Source: Paralvinella palmiformis (Eukaryota > Annelida > Polychaeta > Terebellida > Alvinellidae). Taken from it: a stretch of 64,000 bases of DNA. Position numbers and translations under genes: made by a program. Each line of letters opens with the position of its first letter. Within the stretch, counting starts at the first letter, position 1. Below the pieces are notes generated by a model. That model was not told the DNA's origin and did not search any database. It saw nothing but the letters and a program-made list of their open reading frames with translations. The stretch is from NCBI GenBank assembly GCA_025642065.1, contig JAODUP010000437.1, forward strand, positions 310,001-374,000, in the 5' to 3' direction. Positions 33,472 to 47,250 of this stretch are shown piece after piece.

Positions 33472-34417
33472 ACTGTGACGTTATCCATGTTAGCGACAGA
33501 TAATGATATCTTGTAAACTAAAAGAATTCAGCCTGATTATAACTGTACTCAGGATTACCTACGCAATAATGGCCACCTGTATGTGACATAGATCATGTTA
33601 ATGTTATGAAGATAAATGCTATCTCCCCGGGATCCAATGATCCACACTTGATATCTCCATTGTCTCCATGTCTTCTTTTGGGATAGGATATCAAACCCGG
33701 AGGGGGGGATAAGGGTGGTGAATAAGAAGCAAACACGTTTATATTGGTATTCTTTCATTAAGCTGTTTTCTCTATACTGACCCAGCTTCATTGATTAGTG
33801 AAGTAATATCTAATATCTTAGATTATACAAGATAGAAGATGACCGTATTTATGTAATATCTTGTATCTAGAATACTGCCTAATTAATTGTTTACTCAATG
33901 TACAATTAAGTGATTCCAAGCTGGTTTATCCTTAAATAATTAATCATAGCAGGATTATTAATATTGACAAATATAGATTAAATAGATTATTATTATTTCA
34001 CAGAAGAAGCTAATTCAGAAGATTAGTTTTTGACAAAGTGTCCACAGTCTGGTTCACTAATAATTACACGCACACACGCACGTGCACACACATATATAAG
34101 CCTTCTGACAACTGGAATAAACGCACAGGCACGCCCGCACGCACAATCATACATGCATACACTCACGCATGCATAGGTAATGCTGGCAGTGTTATACGTG
34201 TGCTACCAGTTATGGTATGACAATGCTCTATTGTCCTTAGAGCAACTTTATTAGACTTCTATTATAAACAGTTACCTTTTGCTACCATTATATAAGAGAT
34301 CTCTTGATATTATTGTCATCATTGTGGTATTTCAACACATCAACAATAGCATAATTGGATTCTGGTTGTAGTCATAATACAGCTACGCTATGGTAATACA
34401 AACTTAATTAGGGTAGG

Positions 34418-34418
<1 letters not shown>

Positions 34419-34463
<45 letters not shown>

Positions 34464-34472
34464 ATAATATAT

Positions 34473-34536
<64 letters not shown>
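34419..34536. repeat. (AT)n array in three blocks
   Basis: Three AT tracts are separated by AATAATAATATATAAAA and AA interruptions, about 118 bp in total. Confidence 0.95.
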
Positions 34537-34537
<1 letters not shown>

Positions 34538-35703
34538 CCACTGTTATAGACATAATTAACATAGTAATTAGGTTTGTAATTGAAACAACCACATCTTTCT
34601 CCAACTTAACATCATCCTCACTTTCAGGATTTGTGTGTGTGTGTGTATATGTGTATGTATGTATGTTTGTGTGTGTGTGTATGTTTTAGCTGTGTATAAT
34701 GTGGACGATTCTCCAGGCAATTGTGGTGAATTTTCATGCTGAGAGAAGTGTAATGTATAATGTTTAAGAACAACACTTCTACTCTCTGTGCCACAACAGA
34801 ATGAGGATTTATTAAATAAAACTGTGCTCTCTTTCTTGTGAAATCTAATTGATGCGTATCACCAATCAGAGCAACCAGAATTTAACTAACACAATAATGT
34901 AACCCAGTTATGTAAACAAAAAAGAAGCAGAAAAATCCTTAAAAAAACACATTGTTGCCTAGTTTTATTTTATCAGGTAACATTACTTCTTTTGTGGTAA
35001 TTAGTCCAGAGGCAGTTGTAACGTTATTTATGTGGCATCTTACAGTAAAAGAAATATCAAATCAGAACACCAGAGGCTTGGATAAAACAACACGCCACAG
35101 CAGCATCAGCAACACTCCATGGATTGGCGTAGAGAATCTTATAACAAGTTAATGGCACATCAGAGAATCCTTAGAAACAGTCCATATACTGACTATAGTG
35201 TGTGATACATATCAGGAACATACTGTTCGTAGTACAGCATAAAGTCAAGTTTTGTTGTTGTAATTATGCTAAAGTGTCTCGTATTTCGTTTGCAATTAAT
35301 TTAGAGTACAAGTATCATATTCGGGTTTTTGTTACAACTACAAGTCAATAAGCAAGCCTGTTTTCATAGAGATGTATCTCCTACTGTTTTAAGGTAATTA
35401 AACTTTTGTCAGCATATTCTTTTGTCATGCCCTACCTGACCCTGTTTATCTGAGGTACCTTCTCCTGTACATTGTTGTTCTATGATATCATAACTGTATC
35501 AATAGTAATAAATAACTATTATCCATTTTTATTCAAGCCTACAGTGACTTAAGCTACATTATAAGGTGTTAGGTGTTTACTAAACAGGTTAAATAACTCA
35601 AGCCTAAGCTGATGCCGTATGAAGCCTTGACATAACCCGTTTTTTAACCTATACCAGACGTAATGCATTAAAATACATTCAGTGCCTTTAGATGTAAATA
35701 TTT

Positions 35704-35708
<5 letters not shown>

Positions 35709-35739
<31 letters not shown>
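35709..35739. repeat. (AT)n microsatellite
   Basis: About 15 AT dinucleotides. Confidence 0.93.
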
Positions 35740-35741
<2 letters not shown>

Positions 35742-35910
35742 CAGCTTCTTCTATTTTTTATTGGCAATCTATTTATTTATTATGACGTGGTTGAGTGACG
35801 TAGTTGAGTGACATCACATTAGACGTAATCATATTTGCTGAATTGAAATTTACTGAAGGAAAGTGGGCGTAAAGGTGAATTTGACATTGGCCGAAATGCC
35901 ATAAAGTGGA

Positions 35911-35941
35911 GTGTGTGTGTGTGTGTGTGTGGGGGGGGGGG
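35911..35941. repeat. (GT)n followed by a G run
   Basis: Ten GT dinucleotides end in ten or more consecutive Gs. Confidence 0.93.
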
Positions 35942-38767
35942 TGTTACTGTATATCTACGTTTGAGACAGTCCCTAATATACCTTTATGATGGATGACCGT
36001 TTATGGAATCCTATAATACAATTGTATAGTCATTAAAGGTCCAAGTTAAACACATTATTCAGACAAACTTCAGCAGGAATCCTTTGATGAGATTAGCATT
36101 GAGGAACCTCGTTAATACTTTAATGGTTCAACTGAGTTCCTATATCGTTAACACTATAATGTCAGCATCGTTGAGAAGCATACTGTTTCTCGTCATCATG
36201 TGTTTATAGACATACTATCCTCAGTATCCTATCTAATCTAACCAGGTGCTCAGTATTGCTTTATGAGTTATCGCATCTGAAGGATATCTGTTGAGAATTG
36301 AAAAGATTTAAATTGGAGAGATATGTTTTAGCTATCTTTTGATGGATAAAGCATGGAGTGTTCAAGGTCTGATGGGGCTTAATTTCGACCAGTTTTGATC
36401 AACCTATACCAAGTAAACATTAAGATGCTTCTTTACAATCAGATTTTAGTTTCCCTTTAAGAACCCTCCATCAATCAACCAGCTTACTGTCAATAGCACC
36501 CCCCCTCTCTGGAGCAGTTAACTGAGGACATAATGTTATCTCTACTTTAAACCAACTACGTTTATTAAGCCATTCTCGTTCCAGTCTTATAACAAAATAT
36601 GTACAGAGAGAGTTCTCAAATAAATTATGATACCATTCTAATTGAATGATCTGATATAATTTCGTTATATCCAAACGATTGTTTTATATCACAATACTAT
36701 GCCTTTGATGAAGTTTCGAGGGAGATTACAGATTCTTCAAAAGAAGAATTTAATTGAAAAATTTCAACAACAAAGAAAACGTTTTATTTTAAGATACTTT
36801 GATACAGAAGATGCTACTACAAGTTGTTTTTGTCTCCGAGTCTCCTTACACCACAGAATGTTAAAGTTTTGTGTCTTCAGGACCTGTGTGGCCAAAATGT
36901 TGGAAAGTGTCCCCAAATGTATTGCGAGAAAATGAATTGAGGCCGCACAATGTGAGCAGCAAACGACGTTTTTATCTGACACAGCGCATGTATTCATTCA
37001 CCATTAGCGTTTGACTTGAAAGTTTCCATTAGTAGTCACCATTAAGAGGCGAGTTATTTAGTGTCCATTAGTATCCTTGGACGTCAGCATTACATTTTAC
37101 TCTTCGTTCCTTTTAAAGATTCCTTTAATTGTGCACAGATCTTTACTGATGTTGAAGTGACGTCCTGCTCTCAGTGTCATAACATCTGGCGTGTTATGTG
37201 ATTGACACTGAGGACTGAGCGTTATATTGCTATAAATGTAAACGATACACAAGCATCACGTCTTTTTTCCCTTGGTCATGGAGACATCTTTACAAAAACT
37301 ACATCACAACAGTGGAATGTATGTTTGGGATTTGGATGGCACCTTTAACATGTTTATCTTTCGAAATGCCCATCCATCTGGTTGTGATTGTATGCATCCG
37401 TGTGCGTGTGTATGTATGTGTGTGTGTGTGTGCTTATCTGTCTAATTGTTAGTCTGCGTGTGTGTTTGCTTGTCCTTAAGCTATCTTGTTTTCATATAAG
37501 TCTGTCTGTCTATCGGTCTGTATCTCTGTTATTGTATGTTTTCATATTCAGCCATAACTATATTGATATTGGCTAAATATTCATGCCAACTCTCAGCGGG
37601 ATCAGAGTTAGTATGTCAAAGTTCATGCTAGAACGGCTTGATATAGCAAGAACAACTATAATCTCTATAAATATTCTATTCATATTCTAATTCTGAATTT
37701 GATCGATGGGCCACGAACTTCTTTTTTAACCATTTAAATTGTCAGATCATCATTATTAGCACACAGCTGACAAAGGTCAACCAGGTCATTGGACACCAAC
37801 TGTTAGGAATCATCTCAGTATGACAGTTTAACAATTTCATGTCGATCTCAATTAGCCACACATGAGCAATATTATAATTATTCATGTGTTGTGGTTGTGC
37901 TTTAAATAAAATGCACCGTTATTGATTCAGTTGCCACTTACTAACATAAAGTGATCTCTTAATTGATTTTCAGTGAAATAGGTTTTCACTTCTTTCATCA
38001 TCATCATCGTCATGATGACATCTTTCATCATCAGAAGTCCATATTTCGTATATATTTATATTATATTTTAATTAATACAGTGCTGGACTTAATTGATCCT
38101 CAGTTTTCTCTGTGCTTGTCTTAAAAGTTTACCTTGTGAGTGGCTGTGTTTAGATGTTTCAGTTCGTTGTGTCGTATGTAATTGTTTGACATCTGACTGA
38201 AAGGACCAAAAGAAGGATCAAGTTCTTAGTCAGAACAGTTGTCACCAAAGTGTAAAGTCCTGATTGAGTTGTGCTGGATCTGAATTAACAATAAAAAAAA
38301 CCCATAGCTTCTTAAATAATAATAATAATGTATTCGTTTTATAATAACACGGAGAATATTGGATGCATGTACATAAATACGTGTTTACCATTACAGCAAA
38401 ACAAGAAAAATACAATCATATAGCAGTAACGCAAATATCAATACACATTACTCGTGTATATTATGCTCACTACAGTCTTAGCCATATCTGTATTTACATA
38501 AAGGTACACGTAGAAACATTAGTTATCACTACATAGCCATATAACCATGTAAAACCACTCTATTTATTAATTAGCATAATGTGTCTGACTTACACCAAGC
38601 GGAAGTATTCCGTGCATAGCTGAGTGATAATCTGGTAAATTTCAGACATATTTAATACAAATTGATCTGTGGAAACTCTTAAGACAATGCTTTGTGTAGA
38701 GTAATTCCTTTATAACGTTAGTAATGCTTTTAGTTTCTTCATCCACCAGCATATCATTAACATGTAA

Positions 38768-38830
38768 TAATAATAATAATAATATACAAAATATATAGTG
38801 CCTTATATACTCTGTAAGAAGATTACTCAA
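38768..38830 (-). repeat. Probable 3'-end fragment of the family 3 SINE
   Basis: The plus strand AATAATAATAATAATATACA followed by AAATATATAGTGCCTTATA resembles the tail of the SINE at 27036 (AATAATAAT, then TTTATATAGCGCC). A similar AATAATAATAATGTATTCG piece is at 38316. Low certainty because both are simple and AT-rich. Confidence 0.35.
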
Positions 38831-39315
38831 AGGTGGTCATGAAATATCAGACCAAGTCGTTATTAATACAGAACATCTTCATCCTTTGATGTATGGTGAT
38901 TGATTTCTCATGACATTAGGGCCCATTTGTGTTTTGAATAAATTCAGAGATCATCGGTAGTAGGTTACAATGTATTGCTATCAACATTAGGAAAGGCAGG
39001 CCTCTGAAGCCTCCATGCCATGTGTGACCGTGTTCTCCCAAAACATTAATAATCAGTTACTTATGCAATCGGAACATGAAAGGAAATCGCCTGTGTATTA
39101 ACCTAAGATGGTAAAAGATAGACAAGAGACAGTGCTGATGGGCTTCATTAAAATCTGAACTGACAACAGATTTAAGACTCCTCTACGTAAATTGATCTAG
39201 CCATCTGGTGTCGTGGAAAATAAATCAGATCCGGCAGAATATACTTCAGGCTGTCATTGTGATGTCTATTTGTCAAATCCGGTGACTAACATATTAATGT
39301 CTTCAGATGACCATT

Positions 39316-39318
<3 letters not shown>

Positions 39319-39375
<57 letters not shown>
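39319..39375. repeat. (TA)n(TG)n compound microsatellite
   Basis: About 19 TA then nine TG dinucleotides. Confidence 0.95.
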
Positions 39376-39505
39376 TAGTTTGCGGTCTGAGATTTGTTAT
39401 ATGTTTGTTGATATTTAAGCTGTTATGGGTCATTAGTTACAATCAGTGTATATCTGTATATCTGGTTTTAATTGGTATATTAATTATACTCGGACACATT
39501 TGGGG

Positions 39506-39680
39506 GCGCTCTCTGAGCGCAGTGGTTAGAGCAATAGACTGTAAACCTCCAGGTTGTGGGTTCCAATCCAATTCATATATGTGTTTATGGTATATATGTT
39601 ACCTTAAATAGTCCCCCCCGAGTTATATGTTCCAAAATTGACCAGCACCGAGGCTAAATAAGCCAATCAACAATTATAAT
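39506..39680 (+). repeat. tRNA-derived SINE, family 1
   Basis: GAGCGCAGTGGTTAGAGCAA, then AAACCTCCAGGTTGTGGGTT with B box (GGTTCCAATCC, one change). The tail GACCAGCACCGAGGCTAAAT matches the end of the minus-strand copy at 6795. Confidence 0.85.
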
Positions 39681-41568
39681 AAAGTATTCAACCTGTTAGG
39701 TACCTGAGATGATTAAGAGAATTGAATCAATGACGTCTAATTCATCAAACCACTTTTCCAGTACACAGCATTCTCTGAACATATGAAACATGATTCAGAA
39801 GATGGAACACGTTTAACGTATACATCAAATGATATCTACACAGCCTGTATTGGCATGCCATTTTACACCCTGTTCTAGTACAGAAGACAATAAAAATGGC
39901 AATACAATTAATAAAATTAAAATAAGATACAAAAACTGAAAGAAGAAGAGTTATTTCTATCCTTGACTCTGTCATATACACAATAGACTCCCAATCAGTC
40001 ATCATTTGTTATCAACTTTATAATCACCTGTAGATCTGAGATTTAAAATTGGCTTGTTGTATCCAGCTGTATATGATGGGCGATGATGAATAGTGGGCGA
40101 CATTAAATGACCCTCTCCGTTGAAACACCTACTGACTACCTGTAACAATATGATATTTATTACCTGGATTATGGTCTTATATAACCTAGTATCATCATCA
40201 ACAACGTTCTATTTATAGCTGCTGATTGCTTAGATGGACAGTTATTATCAAGTGATCTTCCCATGTCAGATAAACAAAGTAGCTATTGATGATATTTGAA
40301 ACAACACGAAGGAGTCAAATTGGGGAGGTTTTATACTATAGTTAGCCCCCTTACTCACTGAGCTAATACCACATCATCAGACACTTTCTATTTAAATTAT
40401 CAGTCAAAACATAATCAATAACCTATCAACATTGTTCGATATACACCATTCCATTCATTTCCAGTTTAGCTGATGGCTGCTGATCTTATAACAGAACTTG
40501 ACCCTCACATGGTGACCTCAGCCAACGCGAAGGTCGCACCTTGACACTAGATGACCCCTCATCACAAAGTGACAGAACATAGATCCACGATGTTTTAGCG
40601 GATAATCCGACGAAGAGTGGATATTAAGATAGCTTGTCCTCTTTATGATCAAGCCGATATATATATGGTGACATCACCCTGATGGAGCTAACCACATACG
40701 GATTGATTGATGTACGACTTCCCGTCTGCTAGTAATGTCATCAATCTTCGGCAATAAGATGACACGGCAAAGAACGGCTTGTTATCAGGATAAATGTCAC
40801 AGATGGTGAGATACGGATCAGTGATACATCTTTGCAGCGGCGACAGACAGACATACAGGAAGGAGTGGATCAACAAAAATGGCTCTCAGTATGAAGACCA
40901 CATAAAATATGGATTAATTTTTGGTGAATGGAAGAAAGATTAAACCTCCTTCCTTCCTACATCCTCTCCCCCCACAAAACATCGTATACTGTCTGGTGGT
41001 GGGTGCATCGAGCTGTCACTGACACATCAGTCACTGACAGGATGAGAGTCGTGTGATATGGCTAAGTGAATAGAGGGTGATGTGTATTGTGCCGGGTGTG
41101 AGTGCCAATATTTCGTGTTAGCTGTTAAGACAACGCCACTCTCTCATCTTCATCTCTCAGATCAATCTCTACAGCTGTAAATGAGTATTTGATGTTGATC
41201 AATTATATCGTCTGGTCAATCGTCTTCTAGCTTAACAAATTAGGGGGGGGGGGGTTGTACACGAGCTGACAGCGCCTACTGAGATTCAAATGGTATAACG
41301 CCGTCAAATTAAACACGGGAAACAAGGCTGAAAAAACTTAACAGTACTTCAATGATAAATCTCGCTGGGAGATTAAAGTATGTACGGATACATTGAAGAG
41401 ACATTTATAAATATTTGACGTCATCTAATAAGGAAATAATAATAAATAAATAAGACTACAATATGGTGTTTATTTTATGGTGAATTGAATATGTAAATAA
41501 TATTTTAAAAATATGTCTCTTCATCTACTGGGACAGTTATCTATTTTGTACAGACATAGTACTAGACA

Positions 41569-41631
<63 letters not shown>

Positions 41632-44520
41632 GTCTTTTCATTATTATTTACCAGTCAAATAGTGATTCCTAATTTATAATTATATAATACTAATTTTTGT
41701 AGCTCTATATAAGTATCCAGATATCCTTCTAATATCTGATATTAGTATAATTGTACTTAGTCGACTCCCATAACATTTTTCTTTCCAATGTTATTATCAT
41801 TCACATGTATCCGGGATCCTAAGTTTCAGCTGACTGAACGTATACTTTATTGTTGGTTATAGATCCCAATCCCACGAGCGTCAGCAGTAGACTCAGACAC
41901 TGAGTTATGTTACCTTATATGGCTAGTCTTTATGGTAAACCATAGCGGTCTCTCTCTGCTAGCTGTAATTCCCATGACAGATATTTCTATTCATCATAAA
42001 TCTTCACACAATACATTTTAAACAAGATCTGTCGGTGTAGGGCTAACACCTGTTGACGTAAGGTCATCGTGTCATTGGCTTATATAATCTCCGTTTGAAT
42101 AGGACCAATCTTCGTGAGACAGAACTGTTACCATAACTTGGTAACAATTATAACAGGGGTTATGTATATCGGGGCTGCGCATAAAGAATTTGTGGATAAC
42201 ATTAACTGTGCTCGTGTATGTCGGGATTTAGTATAAATAATTTGTACAAAATGGGTTTGGATGCTTCAGGATTGTGTGTTATAATGTTGTATATAACGGA
42301 GTGGTGTCTAGCAAGATTGGGTTCATATGGGTTGCCATGGTTGTATAGTATGAGACATTTGAATATATGACGAGGTTGGGTACATTAAATGTAAAGCAGT
42401 GGGACCGAGTTGGTTATCAAGGTGACGGTTAAGGCAGCAAGATATCATGATCGATTTAACGCCGTTCTGATTCTGAAATGAAATTTGTTTAAGAAATCTA
42501 TTAAATTAGACAGGACAACAAAACCATTGGATTGTTAGACTTTGTCGCACGATGAAATGTTGGTATATCATTTTATAAGAAAAGTCTTAACGAATAAGGA
42601 AAGAGTCGAACGTTATTTTTTTTAAAATCCAGTCACAGCATCGAATCACTCAGTACGTCGTCGTCCATTGATAGTTAATAGTGACCATTTAACAGAAATA
42701 CCCCCCCCCCCTCCGTTATTTGGCTTTAGACTAATACTGATGATGTTAGGATTATTAAAAGAAGCAGCTGCATCAGTGAGAAGGGATCTCTGTTGTGATA
42801 AATTGTGGAAGGATTTGGTTATTTAAAGATATGGAGTAAGACTTAAAGAGACCTTACAATATACGGTTGGCGTTCCTACTCCCCCCCTCTCTCTTTATGT
42901 GTGTGGTGGGTGTGTCGAGGCGAGCACTGGATCACGATATAAAAAAGCCCATCTCAGGTTCAGACTTTTCATCGGGGAGACGCCACCCTCAGCTGGTGGC
43001 TTTTCATTCTGTGACGTATAATAATTTCCAAGTCAGCACACAGCTAATATATTTCCAACAATGTCATCTCATTCTCAAAGCGCACACATGGTAGTTTTCA
43101 CCAAAGCCAACATACAATTTACATCTCCCCCTCACACACACACACGCGCGCACGCGCACGCACACACCTGACAATATTTCTGCGGTCTACATTTTCGGTA
43201 ATCTGATTCTCAAAAAGGATATTATTTCATGCAGAAGTTAACTGCTGGTTTGTGTTAGTAATATTACCATGGATACGGTCATTTGTATCATCTTCCCAAA
43301 CATTCTCGATCCATATTGATCCGTTTGTTTAGAATATATATCTCTATCGTCGACAGTCAGGATTCAGAACTTGTTCACAGATGGTCTCCCGGTCTGGCTT
43401 ACATCAGCCAGACCTAACGTAGATGTCTATCTTCCTGATCGTCTTCCGTATCATCAGCGGTCTTCCATCTTGGCACATCAGTCATCTGATATAGATCAGC
43501 GTATGTTATGTTTCCTAATAGACTTGGAATTATGTCAAGTTTGATGACGTCTTTTACCTAGAGTCAGAACCCACTACTTAAAACGAAATTCATATTTTGG
43601 TCATGACCACTGACCATGTTCATTTAGTTTTCAGTCGCGCGCGGTAATGACCTGTACAGTATTGCACCAGTATCAACTCCCCAGAGGGTGTATGTTGTTA
43701 CTAGCTGCCTGTATTTGGTGTATAATTCCCAATTATCTAGCTCATCTAACCGGGAACTTGTTATAACACGGAGTCAACCGGTTACCAGATGGAAGATTAG
43801 CGGCTAGTTGGTGAATGTAAACTGAGACCCATTAGGTTTTTAAGCTCACCACTTTAACCTTGATCCGACATCACTCATTATACGGTGTATTTGAGCTTTA
43901 GACTTTGCTAGCTGTTTTTAACCTGGTATTTATATATACTGTATGTATAATGCATTACTTATAATGTCAACAGTGCAACCGTTCGGCAATTAGTTAAACA
44001 GCCCCCAAAATGGGGAAATATGCCACAAATAGCCTGAAGGATTCCATCCACTTTTAGGACTTAATCAATAGAGACAACCGCATTTCCAGTTCACCACAAA
44101 TAGAAGATCGCCCCCTCTTCCTCATTAATAAACTCTCATAACTAATAATCTTGTTCAGTATACACCGATCAGTTTTTAATGTGTAATTTAGGTATAACAC
44201 TTTATACTTTTCATTACCCGATTGTCAGCCGCTGATCAAATATCGATTTTTTTATTGGATTTTTGGGAAGAAACTAATCAGTTTCCAGAGAGGATGCTTC
44301 GTGTTTATATTATGATCAATAAACTATTAAGTGAAATGATTTGGCACGTTTAATTATTTATATGTTGGTTATCCTACTTGAGATCTTGATGGATATTCTA
44401 CAATGGAGAGAGTATTATTCTAATAGATTGTGATCTTTTGATATTGATAAGTTTATATGTCAAAGTGGAACATTGTTATTATAGATCTAATTTAGTGTTA
44501 GGGTTATATGTTTTATTTAG
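39681..44520. other. Non-coding stretch
   Basis: No gene seen. It contains the AC tract at 41571, G and C runs at 41243-41254 and 42700-42711, and an AC/GC tract at 43132-43167. The frame 42867-43094 starts at a C run and is not recognised. Confidence 0.4.
41571..41629. repeat. (AC)n microsatellite
   Basis: About 29 AC dinucleotides. Confidence 0.96.
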
Positions 44521-45396
44521 GTTGTTTTTAGTGTTATGGTTGTTTGTAGTGTTATGGTTGTTTGTAGTGTTATGGTTGTTTGTAGTGTTATGGTTGTTTG
44601 TAGTGTTATGGTTGTTTGTAGTGTTATGGTTGTTTGTTATGGTTGTTTGTAGTGTTATGGTTGTTTGTAGTGTTATGGTTGTTTGTAGTGTTATGGTTGT
44701 TTGTAGTGTTATGGTTGTTTGTAGTGTTATGGTTGTTTGTAGTGTTATGTTGTTTGTTATGGTTGTTTGTAGTGTTATGGTTGTTTGTAGTGTTATGGTT
44801 GTTTGTAGTGTTATGTTGTGTTATGGTTGTTTGTAGTGTTATGGCTGTTTGTAGTGTTATGGTTGTTTGTAGTGTTATGGTTATGTGTTATGGTTATGGT
44901 TGTGTGTTAGTGTTGTGGTTGTTTGTAGTGTTATGGTTGTTTGTTTTGATTGTTTGTAGTGTTATGGTTGTTTTTAGTGTTATGGTTGTTTGTAGTGTTA
45001 TGGTTGTTTGTAGTGTTATGGTTGTTTGTAGTGTTATGGTTGTTTGTAGTGTTATGGTTGTTTGTAGTGTTATGGTTGTTTTGTTATGGTTGTTTGTAGT
45101 GTTATGGTTGTTTGTAGTGTTATGGTTGTTTGTAGTGTTATGGTTGTTTGTAGTGTTATGGTTGTTTGTAGTGTTATGGTTGTTTGTAGTGTTATGGTTG
45201 TTTGTAGTGTTATGGTTGTTTGTAGTGTTATGGTTGTTTGTAGTGTTATGGTTGTTTGTAGTGTTATGGTTGTTTGTAGTGTTATGTTGTTTGTAGTGTT
45301 ATAGTGTTATGGTTGTTTGTAGTGTTGTGGTTGTTTGTAGTGTTATGGTTGTTTGTAGTGGTATGGTTGTTTGTAGTGTTATGGTTGTTTGTAGTG
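44521..45396. repeat. 18-bp minisatellite, about 48 copies
   Basis: The unit GTTATGGTTGTTTGTAGT is repeated almost perfectly, with a few deletions of 4-9 bp (e.g. 44636, 44749, 44815, 45082). The 18-bp unit makes the plus strand read as a VLWLFV or VMVVCS hydrophobic repeat in two frames; this is not a protein. The array resumes at 47851 beyond an inserted retrotransposon. Confidence 0.97.
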
Positions 45397-45450
45397 CAAA
45401 ATTGAGTGCAGAGTTACATCGAGGTACATGCATATGACTAGATTGCCTTG

Positions 45451-46810
45451 TCACGCGATTTTCTGTACCTCAGAATTTAGACGGAATAGGCCATCGAAGG
45501 ATATAGGAAGTCTCTTGTTAATAAAGTCGTCCATGAACAAACATACGTGGTATTGATACATGTCACTTAATTTTAAGATTTCACAATTTTTTAATAAGGG
45601 ATCGGTATGATTGTTATAACCCGCATTATTAATAATAGAATAGCCTTTTCTGCAAGACACAGTTTTCTGAAGATTGATGAATTGGCGTTCCTCAAATTAG
45701 TAAACCATATGAATAATGGTTGTATGAGACAGGTATAAAGTTTTCAGACTGTTTTTTTAGGAAATTTTTTACTTGTTTTTGCCAATAAGCCGGAAAACTT
45801 ATTTTCAGTAAACAAATGATATTTCCATGAAAGAGTCTCGTCCAGAAAGACACCCAGAAATTTGTGGTTTTCTGGAATTGAGAACCAATTTGCTCTAAAT
45901 GAGTACCACCAACTGAAATGTCAAGATGTTAAAATCCAAAGTTTTTGTACCACCTTTGAAAACCATATATTTTGTTTTGTTTTTATTAAGCCCAGAAACT
46001 ATTTTGCACAAAACCATTCAAATAAGTTATTCATTTCTACATTTGCCCTTTGATATAAGGTGGAAATATCAGCATCACTAATGATTAAAGAAGTGTCATC
46101 TGCAAAAGATAATATATGTGCATTTGTGGATTTTTATATATCATTAACATATATTAGGTATAGCAAAGGACCTAGGATAGATCCTTGTGGTACCCCACAG
46201 TTCATGAATTCAATATCTGACTTCGTTTTACCGATTTGAACATATTGTTTCCTATTCACAAGATAACTGGCAAACCATTTGTTGGCGACTCCCCTAATAC
46301 CGTAGTAATTTAATTTATTTAATAATGTGTCTGTCTTTATAACATCAAATGCTTTTGAGAAGTCGCAGAAAATAGATAAGGTAACTTGCTTAGGAGTCGA
46401 ATTATTAGCTATTGCACATTGATTTAATAAATGTATAATTGGGTGAATTGTTGAGTGTTTCTCACGAAAAATTGATGTTTGTAAAGAATATTATTATTTG
46501 GGGGGTTTTACCTTGTTATACATTATCCTTTCAAATATTTTCAAAAAGCTGGGAGAAGGCTGATGGGTCTATAGTTTTTTAATTCAGTGGGATTAGCTGA
46601 TTTGTGTATTGGAATTACCTTAGTATTTTCAGTTGATTGGGAACAATCCGGGAATTTTTGATCTATTTATAATGTGTGTCAATGGATATTTAATGTATTC
46701 AATAGATTCCTGGAGTAGTTTGGAGGATATTTCATCATGACCTGTACTAAGCTTAGGTTTTAATTTGTTTGTGATTTCGAGGACTTGATCTGGTTCTATA
46801 GTTTCCAAAA
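45451..46810 (-). pseudogene. LINE reverse transcriptase, frameshifted
   Basis: The minus strand shows the RT landmarks spread over different frames: NYRPISLLP at ~46580-46550, FCDFSKAFD at ~46370-46341 (palm motif A), GVPQGSILGPLL at ~46200-46163 (motif B) and FADDTS at 46106-46089 (motif C with the catalytic Asp pair). NKTKYMVF follows at about 45975. The C-terminal thumb region is open at 45660-45451 (NNHTDPLLKNCEILKL, LFMDDF). At least two frameshifts lie between 46800 and 46480, and stops occur after motif B. The protein cannot be made, so this copy could move only if supplied in trans, which its 5' truncation also argues against. Confidence 0.88.
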
Positions 46811-46818
46811 AATACTGT

Positions 46819-47235
46819 TTATTTGAGGGTTTTTAAAAAGTCATTAACTTTTTTGTACGTTTTAGGGACATTTTCAGAGGTGGTTTTACCAATTTTTGAA
46901 AAATACTTATTGAAGCTATTTGTTATTTCAGTTTCACCTGAAATATATTTGTTGTCTATTTTGAAAATCTGGGGCCAGTTAGATTTGTCGTTTTGTTTAC
47001 CTATTGCTTGTTTTAGTACTGCCCACGTGTTTTTCATATTGTTTTTATTTAATTCTAGGAGATGGGAATAATAGTTTCTTTTTAGCTCGCGCTTGGCTTT
47101 ATTGAATAAATTCAAGTAATTTTTATAGCATTTAATGTTTTCGTCAGTTGGTTTACTAAGTTTCTTTTTAAATAACTTTGCCTTATGTCTGGCAGATGCC
47201 AATAATCCAGTTGAGACCCATGGGTCACGTTTCAT
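46819..47235 (-). pseudogene. LINE linker between endonuclease and reverse transcriptase
   Basis: A 138-codon minus-strand frame in the same phase as the endonuclease piece. It begins KRDPWVSTGLL, then has a Lys-rich helical section (FKKKLSKPTDENI, AKRELKRNYY) and NTWAVLKQAIGK. This matches the region between the endonuclease and the RT in Jockey/CR1-type elements, where a W.S..L...R block and a TW..L motif are usual. It ends in a stop close to a frameshift before the RT proper. Confidence 0.75.
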
Positions 47236-47250
47236 GTATTTCTTATTGAA

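Larger units (their letters stand above)
32602..39318. other. Long non-coding stretch
   Basis: No exon or domain is convincing. GT/CT-rich low complexity lies at 32690-32805, with GCCTTATTGTAGACAGCTG repeated at ~32804 and ~32842. Named repeats are listed separately. The frame at 36699-36935 (78 codons, Lys/Arg-rich start) is not recognised. Confidence 0.4.

Noticed and set aside
36699..36935. 78-codon frame with a Lys/Arg-rich start
   Set aside because: No family resemblance, no splice signals, and the minus strand is open over the same bases.
44438..45304. 220-codon and 132-codon hydrophobic repeat frames
   Set aside because: An 18-bp unit without stops keeps two plus-strand frames open; no start context, domain or boundary supports translation.
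46823..47071. Plus-strand frame within the LINE, and 45862-46053 plus
   Set aside because: Antisense shadows of the retrotransposon coding strand.
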